Shown: piece after piece, positions 8,950 to 16,604 of the stretch
Position numbering within the stretch: position 1 is the stretch's first letter
Layout of the letters: every line of letters starts with the position of its first letter
Assembly: GCF_001870485.1 (NCBI RefSeq)
Contig: NZ_MDKE01000028.1
Coordinates: 1-32,346 of the forward strand
Reading direction: 5' to 3'
Source of the DNA: Oceanisphaera psychrotolerans
Lineage (GTDB): Bacteria; Pseudomonadota; Gammaproteobacteria; Enterobacterales; Aeromonadaceae
Length of the DNA stretch: 32,346 bases
Made by a program: the position numbers and the translations under genes
Notes under the pieces: model-generated
What the model was told of the DNA's origin: nothing
What the model saw: the letters and a program-made list of their open reading frames with translations, nothing else
Databases searched by the model: none

Positions 8950-10383
8950 ATGACCCACGAGAGTTACTTGTCCGCCTGGCAGCAGAGCCAGGAACTGGCA
9001 GAGTCCATGCAGCCCCTTATCGGCAAACTGTACCGCGAACAGGGAGTGGAAACCTGCGTTTATGCACGCCCCCTGCTGAATGCCTCTACCATTGACATTC
9101 TCAAGGCTCACCGTGTGGTGCGTCGCCACGAAAGTCAGCAACTGCCGGTCAGCCAGAGCTACCCGGTGTTGAAGGCGATGAGCGAGCTGGATCTGGCCCC
9201 GGCCAGCATCGATCTGGGCAAGCTGGCAGTACATTACTGGCAAGAGCACCAGGACGAGTCCGGTCTGGCCGATTACCTGCGCCGTGAACTGGCTCCTGCC
9301 CTGAACACCGATCACAGCAGCCAACCTACCGATGTCGTGCTGTACGGCTTCGGTCGTATCGGTCGTTTGCTGGCGCGTCTGCTGATCGAGCGTGCCGGTG
9401 GCAATAATGGTCTGCGCCTGCGTGGCATCGTGGTGCGCGGCAATGGCGACGATCTGGAAAAGCGCGCCAGTCTGCTGCGTCGCGACTCCGTACACGGTCG
9501 TTTCAACGGTTCCATCGAAGTGGATGCCGAAAACCATGCCATTATCGCCAACGGTACCTATATTCAGGTGATCTACGCCAATAGCCCGGAAGAGATCGAC
9601 TATACCCAGTACGGCATCCATGATGCGCTGGTGGTCGACAACACCGGTAAATGGCGTGACGAAGCAGGCCTGGGTCTGCACCTCAAGTCCAAGGGGGCCG
9701 CCAAGGTGCTGCTGACGGCGCCGGGCAAAGGCGACATCAAGAACATCGTGTTCGGTGTCAACGACAACATGATTCTGCCGGAAGACCGCATCATGTCGGC
9801 CGCTTCCTGTACCACCAACGCCATTACCCCGGTGTTGAAGGCGGTCAACGATGCCTATGGCGTGAAAAACGGTCATGTGGAAACCGTACACTCGTACACC
9901 AACGACCAGAACCTGATCGATAACTTCCATCAGGGTGATCGTCGTGGCCGCAGTGCCGCGCTGAACATGGTGCTGACCAGCACGGGTGCCGCTTCTGCCG
10001 TGGCCAAGGCCCTGCCCGAGCTGAAAGGCAAGCTGACCGGTAACGCCATTCGGGTTCCGACGCCCAACGTCTCCATGGCGGTCATTAACCTGAATCTGAA
10101 CAAGGCCACCACGGTAGAAGAGCTGAACGAATATCTGCTCAAGGCATCGCTGGATTCACCGCTGCATAACCAGATTGACTTCAGCACCAGCAGCGAGCTG
10201 GTATCCACCGATATGGTCGGCTCTCGTTTCGCGGGTATCGTCGATTCTCTGGCGACCATTGTCGAAGGTGACAGAGCCGTACTCTACGTCTGGTACGACA
10301 ACGAGTTCGGTTACAGCTGCCAGGTGGTGCGGGTGATGCAGAAAATGGCCGGCATCGAACTGATGGATCTGCCTGCCGTCTGA
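8950..10383 (+). CDS. Long-form glyceraldehyde-3-phosphate dehydrogenase paralogue
   Basis: A 477-residue protein in which a roughly 128-residue N-terminal extension precedes a complete GAPDH fold. The nucleotide-binding GFGRIGR is at 134-139, the catalytic cysteine is C287 in SAASCTTNAITP, and the histidine is H314 in VHSYTNDQ. It ends with WYDNEFGYSCQVVRVM. At the second strand, where GapA reads INDLL, this protein reads VRGNGDD. The NAD-selecting aspartate is therefore missing and an arginine is near, which suggests NADP or mixed cofactor use (inference). ATG 8950 has AAAGGA 8 bases upstream. The extension is helical, has no signal peptide and is not one I can name. Such long GAPDHs are known from marine gammaproteobacteria. 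A gluconeogenic or anabolic role, as for B. subtilis GapB, is possible; erythrose-4-phosphate dehydrogenase is a weaker alternative. Confidence 0.88.
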   Translation: MTHESYLSAWQQSQELAESMQPLIGKLYREQGVETCVYARPLLNASTIDILKAHRVVRRHESQQLPVSQSYPVLKAMSELDLAPASIDLGKLAVHYWQEHQDESGLADYLRRELAPALNTDHSSQPTDVVLYGFGRIGRLLARLLIERAGGNNGLRLRGIVVRGNGDDLEKRASLLRRDSVHGRFNGSIEVDAENHAIIANGTYIQVIYANSPEEIDYTQYGIHDALVVDNTGKWRDEAGLGLHLKSKGAAKVLLTAPGKGDIKNIVFGVNDNMILPEDRIMSAASCTTNAITPVLKAVNDAYGVKNGHVETVHSYTNDQNLIDNFHQGDRRGRSAALNMVLTSTGAASAVAKALPELKGKLTGNAIRVPTPNVSMAVINLNLNKATTVEELNEYLLKASLDSPLHNQIDFSTSSELVSTDMVGSRFAGIVDSLATIVEGDRAVLYVWYDNEFGYSCQVVRVMQKMAGIELMDLPAV

Positions 10384-10408
10384 GGCGGATAGCGCCGTAA
10401 CCAGTGAC

Positions 10409-10438
10409 AAGGGGTGGCCGTGGGCTACCCCTTTTATG
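10409..10438 (+). terminator. Terminator after the long GAPDH gene
   Basis: AAGGGGTGGCC (10409-10419) pairs with GGCTACCCCTT (10423-10433), with one G-U pair, around GTG. A T-rich stretch follows. It lies 25 bases after the stop. Confidence 0.75.
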
Positions 10439-10482
10439 TTTGTGGTGGTAGCCTCATTGCCGCCACTAGAGGAGGAAATGCC

Positions 10483-10761
10483 ATGTCATCTTTTCAGCAA
10501 GCCATCGCCAATATGCCCGAAGACGTTTACCAGCGGCTGAAAACCGCCGTCGAACTCGGTAAATGGCCGGATGGTGCCGTGCTGACTCCCGCACAGAAGG
10601 AAAGCAGCATGCAGGCGGTGCTGGCCTGGCAGGCGATGCACAACGACAACCCCGAGCACATGACCATCGGCAAGGGGGGCGAGCTGGTGATGAAGAGCAA
10701 GTCGGAGTTGCGTCGCCAGTTTCGTGATGAAGCCGAGATCACCCGCCAGAAACTGAACTGA
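10483..10761 (+). CDS. YeaC-like DUF1315 family protein
   Basis: A 92-residue soluble protein that matches E. coli YeaC in its core: VYQRLKTAVELGKWPDG, LTPAQKE, then HMTIGKGGELVMKSKSELRR. The function is unknown. In E. coli yeaC lies beside msrB and gapA, so linkage to GAPDH genes is shared. ATG 10483 is chosen because GAGGAGG ends about 7 bases upstream; an ATG at 10478 is out of frame. It has no signal peptide or membrane segment and is probably cytoplasmic. No hairpin terminator directly follows, although the hairpins at 10858-10916 could serve. Confidence 0.85.
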   Translation: MSSFQQAIANMPEDVYQRLKTAVELGKWPDGAVLTPAQKESSMQAVLAWQAMHNDNPEHMTIGKGGELVMKSKSELRRQFRDEAEITRQKLN

Positions 10762-10853
10762 GCCCGTATGAAGCTTTAAGCGGTCAGCTGTTAGCCGTAT
10801 GTGGCGGAGCCTGTTACTGATTGTTGTGCCAGAAGAACATGCCCGTCTGTAAA

Positions 10854-10920
10854 ATGGATTCCGGCTCGAGGGCCGGAATGACGGCATCATTCGTCACTCC
10901 GGGCTTGACCCGGAGTCCAT
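10854..10920. repeat. Paired-hairpin REP-like element
   Basis: Two stem-loops lie in tandem. ATTCCGGC (10858-10865) pairs with GCCGGAAT (10872-10879), and ACTCCGGG (10896-10903) pairs with CCCGGAGT (10909-10916). The outer ends also form an imperfect inverted repeat: TGGATTCCGG at 10855-10864 against CCGGAGTCCA at 10911-10920. Sequences of this kind (CCGGAATGACG cores) are dispersed in many proteobacterial genomes as short non-coding repeats. I infer a non-autonomous repeat element that may also terminate or stabilise the upstream transcript. Confidence 0.75.
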
Positions 10921-10935
10921 AACGGTTGCACCGTG

Positions 10936-10963
10936 CAATCCCCAATCCCCAATCCCCAATCCC
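10936..10963. repeat. 7-bp tandem repeat (CAATCCC)
   Basis: Four perfect CAATCCC units stand just after the paired-hairpin element and about 15 bases before the operator region of the light-type operon. It is non-coding. Its period matches the heptamer arrays at 5216-5257 and 21103-21137, but its sequence differs. Confidence 0.92.
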
Positions 10964-10977
10964 TTTGAAATTTTTCT

Positions 10978-11034
10978 TGTACAAACTTGATCTAATTGTA
11001 CAACAACGACTATGTTATAAGGAATAATTGTACA
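10978..11034 (+). promoter_or_regulatory. Promoter and triple TGTACA operator of the photolyase operon
   Basis: Three identical TGTACA palindromes, the first and third within TTGTACAA or ATTGTACAAG contexts, lie at 10978-10983, 10997-11002 and 11029-11034. The first pair is separated by 13 bases. This resembles the published PplR1/LitR site of Pseudomonas putida, T(G/A)TACA-N12-TGTA(C/T)A, which controls light-induced phrB and ufaM. A possible promoter is TTGATC (10987-10992) with TATGTT (11011-11016), spacing 18, so the first pair of boxes brackets the -35. The third lies in the leader, just before the AGAGGG ribosome site. I infer autoregulation by the MerR protein encoded at 11990. Confidence 0.7.
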
Positions 11035-11046
11035 AGAGGGTATGGT

Positions 11047-12000
11047 ATGTACAAGTTTGACCCGGCTGTGATCCGCGTCGGTATCAGTGGCTGCCTGACC
11101 GGACAACAGGTGCGCTTCGACGGTGGCCACAAACGTTCCGATTTTTGTACCGAGCAACTGGCTCGCTTCGTGGAGTTTGTGCCGGTGTGCCCGGAAATGG
11201 CCATCGGCCTGGGCACGCCTCGCCCCAGCATCCGGCTGATCAACCATGAAGGCAGCCTGCTGGCGCAGACGGCGAAGGGGGAAGACGTGACCGCCGCGCT
11301 GCGTGACTATGGCCGGCAGATGGCGGCGGGCTTCGAAGGCCTGAGTGGCTATATTCTCTGTGCCAAATCCCCCAGCTGCGGCATGGAGCGGGTGCGGGTC
11401 TACCATGAAAGCGGCAAGGGTAATGCCAAGGAAGGCACCGGCATTTATACCGCCGAGCTGATGCGGGCGCTGCCCCTGCTGCCGCTGGAAGAGGACGGTC
11501 GACTCAACGATGCGGTGCTGCGGGAAAATTTCGTGACCCGGGTCTATGCCCTGCATGACTGGCAGTGTCTGATGCACCAGGGACTCACCGCCGCCCGGTT
11601 GATTGCCTTTCACAGCCGTTACAAATATCTGTTGATGGCACATCATCGTGACAGCTACCTGAGGCTTGGCAAGCTGTTGTCCGACCTGTCATGTGACGTA
11701 GAGCAAAAAGCCGATGCCTATATCAGCGGCATGATGCAGGCGCTGGGAAACAAAGCCAGTCGTAACAATCACACCAATGTGCTGCAACACCTGCAGGGTT
11801 ATTTCAAGCAGCAGCTCACTTCCCGTCAGCGCCAGGAGCTGGCCCGCACCATTCATCAGTATCGGCAGGGCATACTGCCCCTGCTGGCGCCCATAACACT
11901 GCTGCGTCACTACCTGGAAGAGCACCCCAACGACTATCTGCATCAGCAGGTGTATCTGAATCCCCACCCGGAGGCATTGCGACTGCGTTATGGCATCTGA
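11047..12000 (+). CDS. DUF523-DUF1722 (YbgA-type) two-domain protein
   Basis: A 317-residue protein. The N-terminal DUF523 domain (about 8-160) contains three conserved cysteines: C16 in VGISGCLTG, C48 in PVCPEMAIGLGTPRP and C111 in KSPSCG. In the DUF523 enzyme TudS, equivalent cysteines hold a [4Fe-4S] cluster used to desulfurate thiouracil. The C-terminal DUF1722/YbgA domain (about 185-305) is helical, from HSRYKYLLMAHHRDSYLRLGKLL onward; its function is unknown. ATG 11047 is chosen with AGAGGG six bases upstream; ATG 11042 is out of frame. It is the first gene of the operon and overlaps the MerR gene by 11 bases. E. coli ybgA lies next to phr, so the tie to photolyase is conserved. A role in handling light-damaged or thiolated nucleobases is inference. 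Confidence 0.88.
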   Translation: MYKFDPAVIRVGISGCLTGQQVRFDGGHKRSDFCTEQLARFVEFVPVCPEMAIGLGTPRPSIRLINHEGSLLAQTAKGEDVTAALRDYGRQMAAGFEGLSGYILCAKSPSCGMERVRVYHESGKGNAKEGTGIYTAELMRALPLLPLEEDGRLNDAVLRENFVTRVYALHDWQCLMHQGLTAARLIAFHSRYKYLLMAHHRDSYLRLGKLLSDLSCDVEQKADAYISGMMQALGNKASRNNHTNVLQHLQGYFKQQLTSRQRQELARTIHQYRQGILPLLAPITLLRHYLEEHPNDYLHQQVYLNPHPEALRLRYGI

Positions 12001-12835
12001 ACCTCTGTACCCGATCCGGGACGTTTCCCGGCTGACCGGTATCAACCCGGTCACCCTGCGGGCCTGGCAGCGTCGTTATGGCCTGCTGAAGCCGGCCCGT
12101 ACCGAAAAAGGCCATCGGTTGTATTCCGACGATGACATCGCCCTGATCCGCCGGATCCTGCATTGGCTGGATCAGGGGGTCAGTATCGGTCAGGTGAAGG
12201 GGCTGCTGGCCGAGCCGGCACCGGTGGCCAGTGGCTCCAACTGGGAGCAGGCCGGGGACCGGCTGATGACGGCCGCGCAGCAGCTTAATGCTGGCCGGCT
12301 GGAGGCCGAATTGCTGGAGCTGACCAGCCTCTATCCGGCCGAGCTGGTATTGCGCCGGGTCATCGAGCCCTGGTTACTGGCCCTGGCCCGGTTGCAGCGG
12401 CCGGATGCACAGTTAATCGAACAAAGTGCCCGGGCCTTGCTCAAGCGGCTGCTGCACCAGCTGCTGACCATCAAGACCGGCCCGGTGATCGCCGTGGCCC
12501 GGGTGGGGCAGGTACGGGAACAGCAGGCGGTGTTGACCCAGTTCGAGCTGCAGGGGCTGGAATGCCGCAGCCTGGATCTGGGCGTGCTCGACCCGCTGAC
12601 ATTACCGCTGGCAGAAGGAAGACTCAAATACGATGCCCTGGTGGTGATACTGGGGGCTGGCCTGAGCCAGGGCTGGTTCAGCGAGATGGATGCCGCCTTG
12701 CCGGCACACTGTTTCTTTATCGGCGAGCTGGGCAACCTCTACCGGCAGCAAGGTTGGCTGAACCGGCCTTTTTCGACCAATGTGAGCGACATAACGAGGG
12801 AGCATGATGCGTCATTTAGTCTGGTTCAGAACTGA
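11990..12835 (+). CDS. LitR/PplR-like MerR-family light-type regulator
   Basis: A 281-residue protein. A MerR winged-helix domain (6-75) includes YPIRDVSRLTGINPVTLRAW, the RYGLLKPART wing and GHRLYSDDD. A four-helix region (about 85-165) follows, then a Rossmann-like B12-binding-fold domain (about 170-265). The usual cobalamin-ligand histidine motif of CarH is not visible; the stretch reads VGQVREQQAVL. I therefore infer a class II LitR-like regulator that does not itself bind B12. The start overlaps the preceding stop by 11 bases and has no ribosome site, so translation is probably coupled. In Pseudomonas, class II LitRs need LOV partner proteins; none is in this window. It probably represses its own operon through the TGTACA boxes at 10978-11034. 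Confidence 0.85.
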   Translation: MASEPLYPIRDVSRLTGINPVTLRAWQRRYGLLKPARTEKGHRLYSDDDIALIRRILHWLDQGVSIGQVKGLLAEPAPVASGSNWEQAGDRLMTAAQQLNAGRLEAELLELTSLYPAELVLRRVIEPWLLALARLQRPDAQLIEQSARALLKRLLHQLLTIKTGPVIAVARVGQVREQQAVLTQFELQGLECRSLDLGVLDPLTLPLAEGRLKYDALVVILGAGLSQGWFSEMDAALPAHCFFIGELGNLYRQQGWLNRPFSTNVSDITREHDASFSLVQN

Positions 12836-14216
12836 TCTGCGGGTGGCGGATAATCCCGCCCTGTATGAAGCCGCCGCCGACGACGCCGAGGTGGAGGCGG
12901 TGTATGTCGACTGCCCGGGCCAGTGGCAAGAGCATGGCAAATCGGCCATGCAGCGTGACTTTCTGTCCCGTAATCTGCAGGCGCTGAACGAGCAGCTGGC
13001 TGGCCTGGGCATACCGCTGACGGTGCTGACAGCCGACACCTTTTCCGAGACGCCCGACCTGCTGGTCCGGTGGCTGGAAGGGCGTCACTTCGATGCGCTC
13101 TATGCCAACCGGGAAATCGGCATCGACGAACGCCGGCGCGACAAGGAGCTGCAACGGCGGCTTTCGATTCCCTGCCGGGTGTATAACGGCGATTGCGTGC
13201 TCGATCACGGCAGCCTCACCACCCGCAGCGGTGACATGTACAAGGTGTTTACCCCCTTTTCCAAGACTTGGCTGGCCAAGCTGCGAGCCGGTGGTTATCG
13301 CTTGCTGCCGGTGCCCGCGGCTCAGGCCGAGGCGCTGTCCAGCGAGCCCCTGAGCCTGAGTGGCGAGCGAGTCTCCAGTGACGACTGGCCGGCAGGAGAA
13401 GCGGACGCCGCCCAGCGACTGAGTCAATTCTGCCAGCGGTCGCTGCGGGAGTATGGCGAGCGCCGGGATTATCCGGCTCAGGACGGCACCAGCAGCCTGT
13501 CGCCTTATCTGGCACTTGGCGTCCTGTCTCCCAACCAGTGTCTGTCGGCCATGGAATCCGAGCTGGGGCAGTTGCCGTTCAGCCGGGGTGAACCGGGCTT
13601 CGTCTGGCTGAATGAGCTGATCTGGCGGGAATTCTATCGGCATCTGCTGGTGGCCTTTCCACGCCTGTCGATGGATCGCGCCTTCAGGCCGGAAACCGAG
13701 GCGTTGCAGTGGAGCCGGGACGATGAAGGCTTCCGGGCCTGGTGCGAAGGTCACACCGGCTATCCCATCGTCGATGCGGCCATGCGTTGCCTGAACCAGA
13801 CCGGCTGGATGCACAACCGGCTGCGGATGATCGTGGCCAGCTTTCTGACCAAGGATCTGCATATCGACTGGCGCCGGGGCGAACGCTATTTCATGTCACG
13901 CCTTATCGACGGTGAGCTGGCGGCCAACAACGGTGGCTGGCAATGGGCCGCCGGCACCGGCGCCGATGCCGCCCCCTATTTTCGGGTGTTCAACCCGACC
14001 ACCCAGGGTGAGCGTTTCGATGCGGAGGGCGACTTCTTGCGGTGCTGGCTGCCGGAGCTGGCCGAGGTGCCGGCCCGGGTGATTCACTCACCTCACGACT
14101 GGCTGGATAACCACAGCCCGGGCCATGGTTATGCCAAACCGATTGTCGATCATGGTCGGGCCCGGCTTCATGCCATCGCCATGTTCGATGCCCTGAAAGA
14201 CCGGGAGACGGTATGA
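12807..14216 (+). CDS. phrB: Deoxyribodipyrimidine photo-lyase
   Basis: A 469-residue class I CPD photolyase. It has the antenna-binding domain (1-130; HLVWFRTDLRVADNPAL) and the FAD-binding helical domain (about 195-460) with LNELIWREFYRHLL, GYPIVDAAMRCLNQTGWMHNR and DGELAANNGGWQWAAGTGAD near 367-390. Length and motifs match E. coli PhrB (472 residues). It splits UV-induced cyclobutane pyrimidine dimers using blue light, with reduced FAD as the catalytic cofactor. Two ATGs, 12804 and 12807, are possible; I prefer 12807 because GAGGG (12796-12800) then sits 6 bases away. It overlaps the MerR gene by about 29 bases and the NTF2-like gene by 4 (ATGA), which places it firmly inside the operon. 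Expression is expected to be light-induced through the upstream operator. Confidence 0.96.
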   Translation: MRHLVWFRTDLRVADNPALYEAAADDAEVEAVYVDCPGQWQEHGKSAMQRDFLSRNLQALNEQLAGLGIPLTVLTADTFSETPDLLVRWLEGRHFDALYANREIGIDERRRDKELQRRLSIPCRVYNGDCVLDHGSLTTRSGDMYKVFTPFSKTWLAKLRAGGYRLLPVPAAQAEALSSEPLSLSGERVSSDDWPAGEADAAQRLSQFCQRSLREYGERRDYPAQDGTSSLSPYLALGVLSPNQCLSAMESELGQLPFSRGEPGFVWLNELIWREFYRHLLVAFPRLSMDRAFRPETEALQWSRDDEGFRAWCEGHTGYPIVDAAMRCLNQTGWMHNRLRMIVASFLTKDLHIDWRRGERYFMSRLIDGELAANNGGWQWAAGTGADAAPYFRVFNPTTQGERFDAEGDFLRCWLPELAEVPARVIHSPHDWLDNHSPGHGYAKPIVDHGRARLHAIAMFDALKDRETV

Positions 14217-14635
14217 GCCCGGCGCTGACGGTGTTCTGCCGCGAATACCAGCGTCTGTCGGGGAATAACCTGCAGGTGCTGCGCGAGATCTATGCCCCCG
14301 ACATCTGCTTCAGCGATCCGGCCCACCACATTCAGGGCATAGCGGCGTTGTTGTCGTATTTCGAGGGCCTCTTTGCCCGGGTGACGAGCTGCCGCTTCGA
14401 GATCGAGCAGGTGATGGAGCAGGACGGTGAGGCCTTTGTGCGCTGGCAAATGACGTTTGCCCATCCCCGGCTTAATGGCGGCAGGGAAGTCAGCGTGCCC
14501 GGCGTCAGTCATCTGCGCTTTGCCGGGCAGGTGCATGAACACAAAGATTACTTCGACATGGGCGCCATGCTGTATGAGCAGTTGCCGCTGCTGGGTGGCG
14601 TGATCCGGGGATTGAAACGGAGGCTTGGCCAATGA
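14213..14635 (+). CDS. NTF2-like/SnoaL-fold protein
   Basis: A 140-residue protein with the pattern of the SnoaL/NTF2-like fold: an N-terminal helix with FCREYQRL, then YAPDICFSDPAHHIQGIAALLSYFEGLF, a central strand FVRWQMTFAHPRL, and SHLRFAGQVHEHKDYFDMGAMLYEQLP. Conserved acidic and histidine residues line the usual pocket, but no specific catalytic set can be named. It starts in an ATGA overlap with phrB and ends in an ATGA overlap with the SDR gene, so it is co-translated with them. Members at this position occur in similar photolyase/Cfa clusters of other gammaproteobacteria; the role is unknown. Binding or isomerising an oxidised lipid is only speculation. Confidence 0.8.
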   Translation: MSPALTVFCREYQRLSGNNLQVLREIYAPDICFSDPAHHIQGIAALLSYFEGLFARVTSCRFEIEQVMEQDGEAFVRWQMTFAHPRLNGGREVSVPGVSHLRFAGQVHEHKDYFDMGAMLYEQLPLLGGVIRGLKRRLGQ

Positions 14636-15360
14636 AACGGGTATTGATTACCGGCGCCAGCTCGGGCATCGGGCTGCAGCTGGCACGAGACTATCACCGT
14701 GAGGGCTGGCAACTGGTGGCCTGTGGTCGCAACCGGGAGAAGCTGGAGCAGGCGCTGGCGGGCATCGAATGCGAATTGTGCGAATTCGACATGCAACAAC
14801 CCGAACAGACCAAGCAGGCGTTGAGCGGGCTGGCGCCCCTGGATTTGGTGATCCTCAATGCGGGTAATTGTGAATATATCGACGATGCCCGCCAGTTTGA
14901 TGCCGCGCTCTTTGCCCGGGTGGTCAACGCCAACCTGCTCGGCACCGCCAACTGTCTGTCGGCGTTGCTCCCGCGCATCAAGCACGGCGGGCGTGTGGCG
15001 GTGGTCAGCTCTTCGGTGACCTTTCTGCCACTGACCCGGGCAGAAGCCTATGGCGCCTCCAAAGCCGGGCTGGATTATCTGGTGCGTACCCTGGGGATCG
15101 ATCTGGCGCCACATCATATCGGGGTAAGTCTGATCCGGCCCGGTTTTGTCGACACGCCGCTGACCCGCAGAAACGACTTCCCCATGCCCGGGCGGGTGTC
15201 ACCGGAGCAGGCCAGCCAAGCCATTCGCCAGGGGCTGGCCCGGGGCAAGTCCGAGATCAGTTTTCCCTTTGGCTTCATCTCGGTGTTGCGTCTGCTTTCC
15301 TGGCTGCCCCACCGGCTCTGGGCCTGGCTGGCGAAGCGCACGGTAAGGGGTGAAAAATGA
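14632..15360 (+). CDS. Short-chain dehydrogenase/reductase
   Basis: A 242-residue classical SDR. The cofactor loop is TGASSGIG at 7-14, NAG is at 76-78, the catalytic serine lies in VVSSSVTF near 127, and Y140 and K144 form YxxxK. The GRNREK after the second strand suggests NADPH preference. The C-terminus is amphipathic and basic (LRLLSWLPHRLWAWLAKRTVRG), which could touch the membrane. It overlaps both neighbours by ATGA. The substrate is unknown; in this setting a lipid-derived alcohol, ketone or aldehyde is plausible. Confidence 0.88.
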   Translation: MKRVLITGASSGIGLQLARDYHREGWQLVACGRNREKLEQALAGIECELCEFDMQQPEQTKQALSGLAPLDLVILNAGNCEYIDDARQFDAALFARVVNANLLGTANCLSALLPRIKHGGRVAVVSSSVTFLPLTRAEAYGASKAGLDYLVRTLGIDLAPHHIGVSLIRPGFVDTPLTRRNDFPMPGRVSPEQASQAIRQGLARGKSEISFPFGFISVLRLLSWLPHRLWAWLAKRTVRGEK

Positions 15361-16604
15361 GCAGAATTGCCGTAATTGGCAGCGGTATTTCCGGCCTGAC
15401 CAGCGCCTGGCTGCTGAGCGACCAGCACCAGATCACCCTGTTTGAAGCCAACGATTATCTCGGCGGCCACACCGCCACCGTCGATGTAATGGTGGGCGGA
15501 AAACAGCATGCGGTCGACACCGGTTTCATCGTGTTCAACGACCGCACCTATCCGAACTTCCGGCGGCTGCTGGCCCGTATCGGCATCGAGGCCCGGGTCA
15601 CCCAGATGAGCTTCAGCGTGCATCAGGCCCGGACCGGGCTGGAGTATAACGGCCATACCCTGGGTTCCATGTTTGCCCAGCGCGCCAATCTGCTGAGTCC
15701 GCGTTTCTACGGTTTTCTCGCCGAGATTGTGCGCTTCAATCTGTTGTGCAAGAAAATCATCAGGGGCGGGGAGTTAAGCGAGCATGAGACCCTGGGCGCT
15801 TTTCTCGACCGATACGGATTTTCCGACTTCTTTGCCGGCCACTATATCCTGCCGATGGTGGCGGCCATCTGGTCGTCGTCGCTGGCCGACAGCCGGGATT
15901 TTCCGCTGGCCTTCTTCCTGCGCTTTTTCAACCATCACGGCCTGCTCAATCTGGTGGACAGACCGCAGTGGTATGTGGTGCAAGGTGGTTCGCGCAGTTA
16001 TATTCCGGCCCTTACCGCTCCAATCGGGGATATTCGTCTCAGCACCCCGGTGCTGTCCGTTCGTCGACATCAGACCGGCGTGAACATCGAAACATCCGTC
16101 GGTGTCGAGCAGTTCGACGAGGTGATCCTGGCCTGCCATTCGGATCAGGCGCTGAGATTGCTGGCTGATGCCACCGAGGCCGAGCGGCAGGTGCTGGGCG
16201 GGCTGCCCTATCGCGATAACGAAGTGGTATTGCATACCGACACCGGGCTGCTGCCGCGGGAGCCCCGCGCCTGGGCCAGCTGGAATTACTGGCTGGACGG
16301 AGGCGAAGATGCCCTGCCGGCGGTGACCTATAACATGAATATTCTGCAGGGCCTCGACGCAAAAGAGACCTTCTGTGTCACCCTCAATCGCAGTCAGGCC
16401 ATCGCCACCGACAAGATACTGCGTCGTTTCACCTATGCCCATCCGGTGTATAACCGGGAGGCGATCAAGGCCCAGGCTCGGCGCCTCGAGATCTGTGGCC
16501 GGCAACATACTCACTTCTGCGGCGCCTACTGGTATAACGGCTTTCATGAAGACGGCGTCAGGAGCGCACTCGATGTATGTGCCCGTTTCGGGGTGAGCCT
16601 ATGA
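15357..16604 (+). CDS. FAD-dependent amine-oxidase-fold oxidoreductase (lipid desaturase-like)
   Basis: A 415-residue flavoprotein that opens RIAVIGSGISGLTSAWLL, the dinucleotide-binding loop, and then FEANDYLGGHTATVDV, the FAD ribose site typical of the NAD(P)/FAD-dependent amine-oxidase fold. A C-terminal FCGAYWYNGFHEDGVRSAL closes the FAD site. Proteins of this type are constantly paired with a DUF1365 protein and a Cfa-like methyltransferase, as here. In Rhodobacter, furan fatty acid synthesis needs a methyltransferase (UfaM), a desaturase (UfaD) and an oxygenase (UfaO), and this gene is a candidate for a redox step of such a pathway (inference). It overlaps the SDR and DUF1365 genes by ATGA. 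Carotenoid desaturases share the fold but are longer and have different context. Confidence 0.87.
   Translation: MSRIAVIGSGISGLTSAWLLSDQHQITLFEANDYLGGHTATVDVMVGGKQHAVDTGFIVFNDRTYPNFRRLLARIGIEARVTQMSFSVHQARTGLEYNGHTLGSMFAQRANLLSPRFYGFLAEIVRFNLLCKKIIRGGELSEHETLGAFLDRYGFSDFFAGHYILPMVAAIWSSSLADSRDFPLAFFLRFFNHHGLLNLVDRPQWYVVQGGSRSYIPALTAPIGDIRLSTPVLSVRRHQTGVNIETSVGVEQFDEVILACHSDQALRLLADATEAERQVLGGLPYRDNEVVLHTDTGLLPREPRAWASWNYWLDGGEDALPAVTYNMNILQGLDAKETFCVTLNRSQAIATDKILRRFTYAHPVYNREAIKAQARRLEICGRQHTHFCGAYWYNGFHEDGVRSALDVCARFGVSL

Noticed and set aside
10936-10963. Short regular repeats considered as a CRISPR remnant (also 5216-5257 and 21103-21137)
   Set aside because: The units are 7 bp and contiguous, without spacers, and no cas gene is present.
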